Shown here in pieces: positions 38,345 to 49,111 of a stretch of 64,000 nt of DNA. The stretch covers positions 12,791,385 through 12,855,384 of the forward strand of contig CM067084.1 in the NCBI GenBank assembly GCA_034008185.1. Reading direction: 5' to 3'. The position numbers were made by a program, and so were the translations under genes. Source of the stretch: Gorsachius magnificus. Taxonomy: Eukaryota > Chordata > Aves > Pelecaniformes > Ardeidae. The number at the start of each line of letters is the position of its first letter. Positions within the stretch are counted from its first letter, which is position 1. The notes beneath the pieces are model-generated. The model worked only from the letters and a program-made list of their open reading frames with translations, was not told the origin of the DNA and did no database searches.

Positions 38345-39335
38345 CGGAAAGAAATATTATGTTTATTTTAAAACAGTGGTCTGTCTCATCAGGTGGTATG
38401 AACTGGCATGCATCCAGACAGCCTAGAGAGCAACCCCAAATAACACCTCCTAAGCTTTTGTTTGAGGGAATGTAAAATCTTAGCACAGATGAGTAAAGGA
38501 AGAAAAAAAGCAGGGAGACTGAAACACTACGCACTACAAAAGTCACTGCTAGAATGGCATCAAGCTAGATTTCTCCAATAGCATTGGGTGCACCTTCCCA
38601 TTATTGCCACATTAAATGCTTTGAGCAGTCATCAGGGAGAGATCTGCCAGCCTCAGTCAGAATGGAGGGCAAGGCAGATTCTCGTTTCCGTACAACCCTC
38701 TTTACACTACACTTCAGCAAGGCAGAGGCAATGAGAGGAGAGCTTATGCAGCCTGGCAAGCATTCTCTCTGCGGGAGAGTCTGCGGGCGCAGAGGAACTG
38801 CCCTGCCCTTCTGCCTTGCTCCTTGGAGCAGCTGGAGAACACAAATCCCCAAGCTAAGAGGGCTAACACTAGAACCAGAAGCGGTCTAATTTCCAAGACT
38901 CGGGCAACAGGTAAATCCATTCAAGATTTATGTGATGAGAATCGTAGTGGAAAAAAAAATTATTGGGGAAATTCAATAACATGCTGAAAATATGCCTTGA
39001 CCTCATCATTACCCTGCGACACAAGTATGATGATTTCTCACTATATCAGCCACCCAGTTGGTTACTGCTGCCTCCCCACAGATTACTGGTCTCATACCAC
39101 AGCTGTTAAGAAAATATCACTGCACTCCTAACCCATGCCCAGTCAGTCATGTCACCTGGCAAAGAAGGCAGCTTAGATTAACTTTGCACAGAAGTCCTAC
39201 AAGAACACCCAAGCAGTCACCATCAGAAGTCCCACTTGCTTACGCCCCCTCTCAGTCAGCTGCAGAAAGAAAACAGAGAGATTATTGAAAAATTATCCCA
39301 CTGCTGTCCCCTCAACCTTCAGTCAGCCTTTATGT
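38345..39335. other. Unique-looking DNA, no supported gene
   Basis: Complementary open frames of about 83-101 codons (38584-38889 plus, 38601-38852 minus) lie on top of each other in GC-richer sequence, which suggests chance. No repeat is recognised. Confidence 0.45.
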
Positions 39336-39908
39336 CACAGAATCACAGAATGGCAAGGGTTGGAAGGGACCTCAGGAGACCATCCAGTCCAACCCTCCTG
39401 ATAAAGCAGGTTCTCCTAGAGCAGGTTGCACAGGACACTGTCCAGGTGGGCTTTGAATATCTCCAGAGAAGGAGACTCCACAACCCCCCCTGGGCAGCCT
39501 GTTCCAGGGCTCTGTCACCCTCGAGATAAAGAAGTTCTTCCTCATATTCAACTGAAACCTCTTATGTTTCAGTTTGTGCCCATTGCCCCTTGTCCTGTCG
39601 TTCTGTCCTCGTGACATCCACCCTTGAGATATTTGTACACGTTGATTAGATCCCCTCTCAGTTTTCTCTTCAAGCCCAACTCCCTCAGACTTTTCTCACA
39701 GGGGAGATGCTCCAGTCCCCTCATCATCCTTGTTGCTCTCCTTTGAAGTCTCTCTAGAAGTTCCTCATCTTTCTTGAACCGGGGGGCCCAGAACTGGACA
39801 CAGTACTCCAGGTGGGGTCTCACCAGGGCAGAGTAGAGGGGGAGGAGAACCTCCCTCAACCTGCTGGCCATGCACCCCAGAATACCATTGGCCTTCTTGG
39901 CAACAAGG
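39336..39908 (-). mobile_element. CR1 non-LTR retrotransposon, short 3' fragment (second subfamily)
   Basis: A minus-strand CR1 whose 3' end is marked on the plus strand by CACAGAATCACAGAAT (39336-39351). Homology to the other CR1 copies runs through the ORF2 C-terminus and stops near 39908, after the counterpart of AKKANG, showing 5' truncation. The terminal repeat variant (ATTCTGTG) and the diagnostic differences place it in another subfamily from the copies at 7.8, 19.2 and 40.4 kb. Confidence 0.96.
39372..39871 (-). pseudogene. CR1 ORF2 C-terminal fragment with frameshifts
   Basis: Minus-strand frames encode the region downstream of the RT active site: [19 protein letters not shown], then [14 protein letters not shown], then a jump to another frame carrying [12 protein letters not shown] and [15 protein letters not shown]. 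Compared with the longer copy at 40434-43965, residues are missing after GLKRKL-side and KYLKGGC-side positions. The change of frame near 39600 and again near 39500 shows decay. It is non-functional. Confidence 0.9.
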
Positions 39909-40433
39909 TCTTCTTGGAACTACTGCTTCAGGCTGCATGGAGGCTCAGGCAGGCAACATACATGTATTTTTGCTTTTCTTCACAGCCAACAGGGCTAAAC
40001 ATTTTAGTTTCTGAAGAAATCACAAAATGCTGCATGATATGTGGTGCCCACTGTTGGCGCGGACCAATTGCTGTTGTCAGGATCCAGGAACATATGCTGA
40101 AATTTGTGCAATTTGTACTCTGATATTTGCACTACTGGGTCTGAAACAAAAAGGCAAGCAGCCAGACCTGCTGGGCCCCTTCGACAGAATTACTGAGAGG
40201 CTGAAAGGATTAATAGATTATGTAGGGGAGGAACTGCTTATTAGCATTCCAGGAGCATCCAGAGACTACAAGGAACGTTGGGGTTTTAATAGATATCTTC
40301 TTTGGGGTTTATTAAGTTCACTGTGTACTTCAAGCAAAGAAAGCAATGCAGCACACGTAATCAGTGCGCTTAATTTCTCCGTTGCATTTAAAGTATTACT
40401 GAGGAGCTTGCCCTGCTCAGGGCTACATGCATT
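39909..40433. other. Spacer between two CR1 copies
   Basis: A 525-bp interval without CR1 similarity. Two plus-strand open frames overlap here (39812-40123 and 40027-40446); both run into neighbouring antisense CR1 sequence and have no recognised domain. It may be the original host sequence between two independent insertions. Confidence 0.5.
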
Positions 40434-40517
40434 TATAGAATCATAGAATCACCTCAGTTGGAAAAGACCTTTAAGATCATCGAGTCCAACCGTTAACCTA
40501 GCACTGCCATCCCACCA

Positions 40518-43296
40518 CTAAACCATGTCCCTAAGCACCTCTTCTATCCGTCTTTTAAATACCTCCAGGGATGAGGACTCCACCACCTCCCTGGGCAGCC
40601 CATTCCAGAGCCTGACAACCCTCTCGGTGAAGAAGTTTTTCCTAATGTCTAGCTTAAACCTGCCCTGGCGCAGCTTCAAGCCATTCCCCCTCGTCCTATC
40701 GTCTGTTACCAGGGAGAAGAGGCCGACCCCCACCTCACTACAGCCTCCTTTCAGGTAGTTGTAAAGGGCGATCAGGTCTCCCTTCAGCCTCCTCTTCTCC
40801 AGACTAAATAACCCCAGTTCCCTCAGCCGCTCCTCGTATGACTTGTGTTCCGGACCCCTCACCAGCTTGGTTGCTCTCCTCTGGACCTGTTCCAGCAAGG
40901 CAACATCTTTCTTGTAGTGAGGGGCCCAAAACTGAACACAGTATTCGAGGTGCGGCCTCACCAGCACCGAGTACAGGGGCACGATCACTTCCCTACTCCT
41001 GCTGGTCACACTATTCCTGATACAGGCCAGGATGCCATTGGCCTTCTTGGCCACCTGGGCACACCACTGGCTCATATTCAGGCAGCTGTCAATCAGTACC
41101 CCCAGGTCTTTTTCCACCAGGCAGCTTTCCAGCCACTCTTCCCCAAGCCTGTAGCACTGCATGGGGTTGTTGTGACCAAAGTGCAGGACCCGGCACTTGG
41201 CCTTGTTGAACCTCATACAACTGGCCTCGGCCCATCGATCCAGCCTGTCCAGGTCCCTCTGCAGAGCCCTCCTCCCCTCCAGCAGATCAACACTACCACC
41301 CAGTTTGGTGTCATCTGCAAATTTACTGAGGGCACACTCAATCCCCTCATCCAGGTCATTGATAAAGATATTAAGACCGGCCCTAGAACTGAGCCCTGGG
41401 GGACACCGCTTGTGACCGGCCGCCAACTGGATTTAGCTCCATTCACCACGACTCTCTGGGCTCGGCCACCCAGCCAGTTTTTAACCCAGCGAAGAGTACA
41501 TCCATCTAGGCCATGAACTGCCAGCTTCTCCAGGAGAATGCTATGGGAGACTGTGTCAAAGGCTTTGCTGAAGTCCAGGTAGACAACATCCACAGCCTTT
41601 CCCTCATCTACCAGGCGGGTCACCTGGTCATAGAAGGAAATCAGGTTGGTTAGGCAAGACCTGCCTTTCGTGAACCCATGCTGACTGGGCCTGATCCCCT
41701 GATTGTCCTCCATGTGCCTGGTGAGCACACTCAGGATGAACCTCTCCATAATCTTCCCCGGTACCGAGGTCAGGCTGACTGGTCTGTAGTTCCCCGGATC
41801 CTCCTTCCGGCCCTTCTTGAAGATAAGCATCACATTTGCCAACCTCCAGTCATCTGGGACCTCCCCTGTTCTCCAGGACTGCTGATAAATGATAGAGAGT
41901 GGCTTGGCAAGCTCCTCTGCCAACTCCTTCAGCACTCTTGGGTGGATCCCATCCGGCCCCATAAACTTGTGGATGTCCAGGTGGCATAGCAGGTCAAAGA
42001 CTGCTTCCTCCTGGATTATGGGCGCTTCATTCCACTCTCTGTCCCCATCTTCCAGCTCAGGAGGCTGGGTACCCTGGGGATAACTCGTACGGGCCATTAA
42101 AGACCGAGGCAAAGAAGGCGTTGAGTATCTCAGCCTTTTCCTCGTCTTTAGTGGCAATGTTCCCCCTTGCATCCACTAGTGGATGGAGGTTCTCCCTGGC
42201 TCTCTTTTTGCTGTTAACATATTTATAAAAACTTTTCTTATTATCCCTTACAACAGTGGCCAGGTTAAATTCCAGCCTTTCTAATCTCCTCTCTGCATGA
42301 CCTGACAAGATCCCTGTACTCTTCTTGGGTTGCCTGTCCCTTCTTCCAGAGCTGGTAAACTCTTCTTTTTTCCCTTAGTCACAGTAGTAGACCTCTGTCC
42401 AGCCAGGCCGGTCGTCTTCCCCACCGATTTGTCTTACGGCACATGGGGACAGCCTGCTCCTGTGCCTTTAAGACTTCTTCCTTGAAAAACACCCAGCCTT
42501 CCTGGACCCCTTTTCCCTTCAGGACTATCTCCCAAGGGACTCTCCCAACCATTGTTCTGAGCAGGTCAAAGTCTGCCCTGTGGAAATCCATGGTGGCGGT
42601 CTTGCTGACCCCCTTCCTTACCTCACCAAAGATCGAAAACTCTACCATTTCATGATCACTAAGGCCTAGATGATTTCCAACCACCATCTCTCCCACCAGT
42701 CCTTCTCTGTTAGTGAACAGGAGGTCAAGCAGGGCACTTCCCCTGGTAGGCTCACTTACCAGCTGTGTCAGGAAGTTATCTTCCACACACTGCAGGAACC
42801 TTCTGGACTGCTTCCTTTCTGCTGTATTGTATTTTCAGCAGATGTCTGGGAAGTTGAAGTCCCCCACAAGAACAAGAGCTCGTGACTGAGAGACTCCTGC
42901 CAGCCGCTTGTAGAATTCTTCGTCAACATCCTCATCCTGGTCGAGTGGTCTGTAACAGACTCCCAACAGGATCTCTTTTCTGTTGGCCTGCTCCCTCATC
43001 CTCACCCATAAGCATTCTGCCTCACCACAAGTGTCAAGCTCTGTACAATCTAAACACTCCCTAACATACAGAGCCACCCCGCCACCTCTCCTTCCTTGCC
43101 TGTCCCTTCTGAAGAGTTTGTAGCCATCCATCGCAGCACTCCAGTCATGGGAGGCATCCCACCACGTTTCTGTGATGGCGACTACATCATAACCATCCTG
43201 CCATACAATGGCTTCCAGCTCCTCCCGTTTGTTGCCCATGCTGCGTGCATTAGTGTAGATGCACTTGAGCTGGGCTGTCGGTTTCACCCCCAGCAA
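40518..43296 (-). pseudogene. CR1 ORF2 (endonuclease and reverse transcriptase), multiply broken
   Basis: ORF2 normally supplies the APE-type endonuclease that nicks the target and the RT that copies CR1 RNA. Endonuclease motifs in order: IYTNARSMGNK, ITETWWDA, VLVGDFNFPDI, and GLSDHEMVEF (the catalytic Ser-Asp-His stretch). RT motifs: [62 protein letters not shown]. The C-terminus has [14 protein letters not shown] and [13 protein letters not shown]. Damage: TGA at 42835-42837 (after DFNFPDIC), TGA at 42379-42381, frameshifts near 42275 and 42090, and a small deletion near 41374 between GSVLGPVL and [10 protein letters not shown]. No catalytic motif is lost, so decay is moderate. The last segment (40518 to about 41374) is fully open. 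Upstream, the frame stays open through the ORF1 stop, so the true start may lie before 43296. Confidence 0.95.
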
Positions 43297-43358
43297 TGGG
43301 GTGACCCCGCCAGGCTCCTCTCTAGTGAACCTGTTTATATCCCCTCCCCCCTTCAGGC

Positions 43359-43925
43359 CTAGTTTAAAGCCGTCTCTACAAGCCCCGCCAGTTCATGAGC
43401 GAGGATCCTTTTTCCCTTCCGAGAGAGCTGGGTACCATCTGTTGTCGACAGGCCCGGTGCCATGAAAACCTCTCCATGGTCAAAGAAGCCCAAGCCCTTC
43501 CGATGGCACCAACCTTTGAGCCACACATTAACCGCTCTAGCTTTCCTATTCCTTTCCGTGTTCCCTCCTGACACTAATGGGATCGAGGAGAGCAGTACCT
43601 GCGCTCCAGATCCTTCAACCATTTTCCCTAATGCCCTGAAGTCCCTTTTGATCAATTTGGGGCTTCTCTCTGGCATTTCATCACTGCCTGCCTGTATAAT
43701 CAAGAGTGGATAGTAGTCAGAGGGCCGTACCAGACCAGGGAGTCTCTTGGCAATGTCCCTGATCCGGGCCCCAGGGAGGCAGCAGACTTCCCTATGGGAT
43801 GGGTCTGGGCGGCATATCGGGCCCTCCGTTCCCTTCAGAAGGGAATCGCCCACAACAATTACCCTTCTTTTTTTCTTTGTACAGTTGGTCTTGATAGGTA
43901 GGGGTGACCGTCTCTCCCTAGTCAA
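43359..43925 (-). pseudogene. CR1 ORF1 C-terminal part, SGNH/GDSL esterase-like domain
   Basis: CR1 ORF1 proteins are RNA-associated and in many families end in an SGNH/GDSL esterase-like domain. Here 188 codons are open on the minus strand (TTG used as a nominal start, true start upstream and truncated). The nucleophile block VIVVGDSLLKGTEG is present (Ser about residue 28), followed by IIQAGSDEMPER and the C-terminal block DGTQLSRKGKRIL (residues 163-175). In active SGNH enzymes the last block is D-x-x-H and the third is G-x-N-D; here they read D-G-T-Q and G-S-D-E, so the catalytic His (codon CAG at 43428-43430) and the oxyanion Asn are not as expected. Whether this is typical of the subfamily or later decay is not known from this window. 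The ORF ends with TAG at 43359-43361 and overlaps the upstream-open ORF2 frame. Confidence 0.9.
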
Positions 43926-43965
43926 CCCCCTGGTTGGGCCTTCATCCCCATTTCTGAGAATTCAG

Positions 43966-46900
43966 CATAGACTTTGACAGAACAGGTCTCATCTTGCATT
44001 GCTTTGCTATCTCACACGAGATAAAATTAATGTTTTTCAAAATCCAAGCCAAAACAACTTCTGTCAACCTTCCTCCATGGAAGGATAGGGGGACCTATCT
44101 CTGATTTTGGAAATTAGAATGCATTATAAGGACTTATAAAATATCTACAGGAGTGGTTGATAGAAAGCTAAATGCAATGAAAAAGCATAAAGCATATTGT
44201 GCTATTTTTATCTTCTTCCTATTTCTCATGTGTCAAGCTAGCATGAGCACTACTGCTGTAACCATGAGACCACTCCCTGTATCTTTGTGCTTAGGACACT
44301 GCAGACATCATCTTGATTAAACCACTATCCATTAACGTACTGGGGACAGACATGCCCTTGTAAGCAGATGCAACTACTAAAGCTGATTCAGCATCAAGGT
44401 CACCATATGCAGCTTCACCTGCTTTTCCTCAGCACTGTCTGCCTTATTCTCCAAGCTTCACCCAGTGTAAGACATCAAAACCACTATGAACTTCCCCCCA
44501 AAGCTTCTGGGGATGGACAAAGTACAAATACTTTGCTGGCTGAGTTCAGTCTAATCTAACATTCAATGCAAAGTTCATACAACAAACACCTGGGAATCTA
44601 AGGCAACTTGCTATATACTTTCTCTCTACTGGCTATACATTGACAGTTGAGATCAGTGGCAATTGCACGGCACTGTCCCATGAAGTCATTTCGTTATTAA
44701 CAGTTACTTATTCTGCAGTGACGCATGTGTGCTTTCTTAATGCCTTCAGTGATAAGTTTATGTCCTGACACACAAGGTTTCATTAGTATTCATTTAGTAA
44801 ATACAGATTTGGCACAAGTGTTACTCTGTGAACTTGTAGATTCAGATAGCCTTAAACTTTGGAAAAGTTTGCATCCCATTGTAACCCCTTTCTAGTTTTA
44901 TCCTGTTTCTAGCTATCATTGGTCACATTAAGCACTGTATAAATGTAATTGTTAAATTGTCATTTTGTGAAAGAAAAAGGGTGCCCTTGTGACAGGATTA
45001 CATATCCGTGCACCCTGTTTTATACCAGTAGTAGCAGACTTAACAAAGAGTATGTGACCTGATTTCCCAGATGTCTGTAAATGTACTCGGCATTGAATTT
45101 TAAATCTGACTGAATTCAAAGCTCTTCATATAAAACACAACTCAAGTTAACTTTTATCTCTTTTTTTTTCCCTTTCTGTCTCTCAGCAGCTGTTCTTCTT
45201 TTATTATTTCATGTGCTATATTCAATATGCAAAGTTTCCTTGTTTGTTAGAGTGCATTACGCTTTCTAATGCATCTGTCATGTTGGAAAACAGGAAAGTA
45301 GCATAAAGCGTCTCTTGTGATTTCTCCCCCCACCCTCAGTTAAAGGAAGGCTTAGTTAGAAGAAAAAAAGAAAGAAAGGAAATTTGCCTCTGAGCATCTA
45401 GAGAGCTTAAGAAAAGGGTTCTTCAGCTTTATGAAATTTTAAAAATTAAAATACCACTGAATTTAATGCTTAGAAATGACAAACCATGATTGGTCCTGGG
45501 AATTCCTTAAAAGAATGATTTTGGAGCTAAGAGACAAGACAGATAGAAGACCTGGATTCTGTTCTACACCTACCAACAGCCTTCTGGTTAACCTCCCAGG
45601 CTGTGTCAGTCCTGGAGATATTTAGAAAAATAATCCACATCCTAATCTGAACCAATGCAGGATCCTATGGGAGCGGGTTTTAGATAAAACAGCTAGACCC
45701 ACTTTCACCCTTACTTAAGTTAATTCTGCTAAAATTGAGCCAAAGTCATAGGGCTCAGTCCTGCCTCAGAAGTCTTTTCCACACTAAAGCTTCCCAGAAT
45801 ATAAGCTACTGGAGCTTTGTTGTTAAGTTTCTTTGGAGCAGACAGATCACCGGGGTTGGATCTGGGTATTTCTTCGCAACAGCCAGGATTACTGGGCTCT
45901 CAGAGAAACCTGGCCCGGGCAGGATGAAACTGTAACTCAGGCTCATTCATACCTCCCTCCCCTCAGTCCCAGCAGCAAAAGATCACTCCTGCAGAATTTG
46001 GGACAGACACGGCAACCCCCCCTTACAGTATACATCAGTATGTCCACAGCACGCTGCACAGCACTGAACAGCTTTCAAAACCATGCACACTGCAGGGCAT
46101 TCTCAGTGGTAAACAAAAATCAAGCAATGTAATTAATGGGCCTTTAAATAAACATTAGGTGTATCACCGGTTCCTGGGGCACATATGAACTATGTCCATA
46201 TATGAATATTTTTCTATGTATAACGTGCATATATATGGACTGCTATGAAGATAAGTGATGTGCACTTATGGGTTTTATATATTTTTTAAAAACTAGGCTC
46301 ATTATTATCAACTGATTTTTTTTTCCTTTCCCAGTAGTGCTTCCAGAGCTAAATGTATTCCTTTTGCAAATGGCTGTCACTTGCTTGGTAGGAGCAAAAC
46401 AACAGCAGAAGGTATAATTATTTGAAGCCAGAGAGCCTGCAACGCCAACTCACTCAAAAATATCCTACCACTATTGCTGAATTAAACCAGAACATGCTAA
46501 AACTCGATTCCAGGAGCACATCTGTGACTGAAATACACAATTCCAAAAGCATGTGGTCACAAAAAATAAAAATTTCACATCCCTGACCAATGTTCTGGCA
46601 AGTTTTTCTGGTGTCTTCGAATTTCAACAGAGTTTCATTGGGGCAAAATTCCCTGCAGCTCCCTGTCTGGTGCCCGAGTCCCAGGCTGGAGGGCGTCCCC
46701 AGCAGCCGGCCATGCAGCCTGCTGCAAAGCACAGACCCGTATTCTTTCACACGGAATTTTCAAAGACTGGGTCTTCATTTTGTAGCAGAGTGATAGCAGA
46801 TCTAACATTATCACCTGTGAAATAGAATAATCTTTTTTCCCACCACCACTTCTTCAAGTCCAAATATCCCCACTGTTTTCTGTATTATACACGGATTTTC

Positions 46901-48545
46901 CTCAGTTTTTTGGGCATTGACAACTAAAACGGAGTCATCGGGCGAGGTTACAACACAGATGTTGTCTGATTTCATTCAAAGTTTATTGCTGCCAGTACCT
47001 AGCTATGCTCAGCAATTTAGCTACAACTCTGGCCAGCCTCTGCAGGCTGGCCTGACCCAGCAAACTCTAACCCTGTTCAGACTGGGTCAACGTGGGCTGT
47101 GTGGTAACCCATTCGTGTGGCTCACTCATTTAAAATATGTACCGAGGATTTTCTTCTCTGGACCCAGTCACAGTACATTCCCTGCAGTACCTGCCAAAAG
47201 CCGAATGTTCTCACACAGGCCAAAAGCACAACGCAACCTTTAAACACACTGCAGCACTTTGGCCAATAAAAACGAGAACTTGGTGTTTGCCCCATAGCTT
47301 CTTTGTGTCTTGTTACCAGGCTACATGGTCTTTTCTAAGGCTATCTGAACATTCTGTAAATACAATTTTATCTCCCAATCTATCTGCACGCTAACATTTT
47401 CAACCAATCTGAAGCCACATTTTGAAAAGGTATTTAAATGCCTAAAAGCCTTTAAAACTTCTAATTGCCTTTTAAATATAGACCCGACTGACTCAGAACT
47501 AGATCTACAATCAGGAATTATGTGCTAAACATGTTCCTAACTTTAACTACACAGCCTCCTAGCCAACATTATAACATTGACTATCAACATAGCCCTAAGG
47601 AGTTGTAGTTAAGATTGGGTTTCAGAAAGGCCACCACATTGAGCTGGAAAATACCCATTTAAACAATACCTGGGAGTTTAGGACAGAAATATCCAACAAA
47701 AAAAAGCTGAGGAAATGGGTGAATTAAGCTTCACTGCTCTAAAGTGCAAAAGATTTCATCCTACACTGCAGAGAAGTGTGTGTCTCTCGGTCGAAATATC
47801 TGACTCTTCAGATGATGTTTCAGATTCAGACACATCATAAACATCAGGTGTATGTAAAGTGCCCTGTCCTTATCCCCCAAACATTTAATTACTCATGTGA
47901 AAGAACAACTATTTCAACAGCAGTGGTTTAGCAAGCTCTAAGCTAATGGCCATGAACGGCCTGATACCCAAGTCACTCCAGACAAGGCAGGAGCTCAAAG
48001 CCCCCCCAAGTGAGTACTCCAGCCACCTCTGCATGAAAGGGCTGGGTTTGTGCGGAGACTCTCTGGGTGATTTCCCTGCTCAGACGTTATTAGTATGTCT
48101 AAATGCCTTCCGAACCAGCTCTGCCTTGGTACGCTGCTGGAGGTAGAACAAAATCACCTAAGCCAGACCAAAGCCTTCTGTCCCGATCAGGCTAAATCGA
48201 GACCCAAGTGCTTTAGATCATCGTAATGATAGTCCTTCGCTTTATCCCGCCTGTGCTTCTTCCTCCTGTTTCGGGGGTAGGCCATACACCAGATAGACAA
48301 AGCTGAGACTGAAACTTGTTTGAAAACATCTCACCCTACACCAGCCCTGATGTGACTTTGCAGATCACAACATGGTCCTCTGTTCTGGTCCCAGGGTTTC
48401 CCTTTTTGTTCCCAACCATATAAGGGAAAAAATCCCTACCCTTCACTCTGTGGAGTATCAGCACCAAAGCAGCAAAGAGCATGGAGATGAATATCCATAC
48501 TGTTGCATTTCTGAGGCTGTGTAGGTTCCTGAAAAGCTGTTCTCA
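43966..48545. other. Unique-looking DNA, no supported gene
   Basis: No gene or transposon is recognised. Open frames up to 108 codons (46917-47243) have no motif. AT-rich palindromic stretches lie around 46190-46290, and A-rich or GAAA-like patches near 45360. Confidence 0.5.
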
Positions 48546-48550
48546 GTCCT

Positions 48551-49106
48551 TGTTGTGGTTTAACCCGGCTGGCAACTAAGCACCACGCAGCCGCTCGCTC
48601 ACTCCCCCCCCTCCCTCAATGGGATGGGGGAGAGAATCGGGAAGGGGAAAAAGGTTAGAGCCGAGGGCTGAGATAAAGGCAGTTTAATGAGAGAAAATAA
48701 TAATAATAGTAATAATGAGAATGATAACAAAATATACAGAATATACAAAACGAATGATGCACAATGCAATTGCTCACCACCCGCCGACCGATGCCCAGCC
48801 CGTCCCGAGCAGCGATCAGTACCCGAGCAGCGACCAACCGACCCACCAACCCCCCCGAGCATGACGTTATATGGTATGGAATAGCTCTTTGGACAGTTTG
48901 GGTCCTAGCTGTGCTGTACTCCCAGCTTGTTATGCACCTGGCCGAGCAGGAGAAGCTCAAAAAGTCCTTGAGCAGTCTGAGCACTGCTTGGCAACAACTA
49001 AAAACATCAGCGTGTTATCAACATTCTTCTAGTACTAAATCCAAAGCACAGCACTATGCTAGCTTCTGTGAAGAAAATTAACTCTATCCCAGCTGAAACC
49101 AGGACA
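48551..49106 (+). mobile_element. Complete solo ERVL-type LTR with 5-bp target-site duplication
   Basis: A 556-bp LTR begins TGTTGTGGTTTAACC and ends AAACCAGGACA, with short imperfect inverted termini (TG...CA). It is flanked on both sides by GTCCT (48546-48550 and 49107-49111), a 5-bp target-site duplication as produced by ERVL-type integrases. No internal retroviral sequence is attached, so it is a solo LTR left by recombination between the two LTRs of a provirus. An AT-rich simple-repeat patch (AATAATAATAATAGTAATAA region, about 48695-48750) lies inside, followed by a GC-richer block with CACCACCCGCCGACC. The 3' half matches the LTR at 1-226. The family is recalled as widespread in birds. 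It contains no coding sequence. Confidence 0.9.
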
Positions 49107-49111
49107 GTCCT

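Larger units (their letters stand above)
40434..43965 (-). mobile_element. Long CR1 non-LTR retrotransposon with ORF1 and ORF2 remnants
   Basis: A CR1 of about 3.5 kb on the minus strand, the longest in the window. The plus-strand TATAGAATCATAGAAT at 40434-40449 is the reverse complement of the terminal octamer repeat and marks its 3' end. Reading on the minus strand, the order is a partial ORF1 (esterase-like), then ORF2 with APE-type endonuclease and RT, then an 80-bp 3' UTR. Full CR1 elements are about 4.5 kb, so the 5' part of ORF1 and the 5' UTR are missing. The 5' edge near 43965 is approximate. Stops and frameshifts show it is not autonomous today. Confidence 0.97.

Noticed and set aside
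40845..41516. A 223-codon plus-strand open frame, with other plus-strand frames over 41.6-43.9 kb
   Set aside because: These are antisense readings of the minus-strand CR1 ORF1/ORF2; the recognised motifs are on the other strand.
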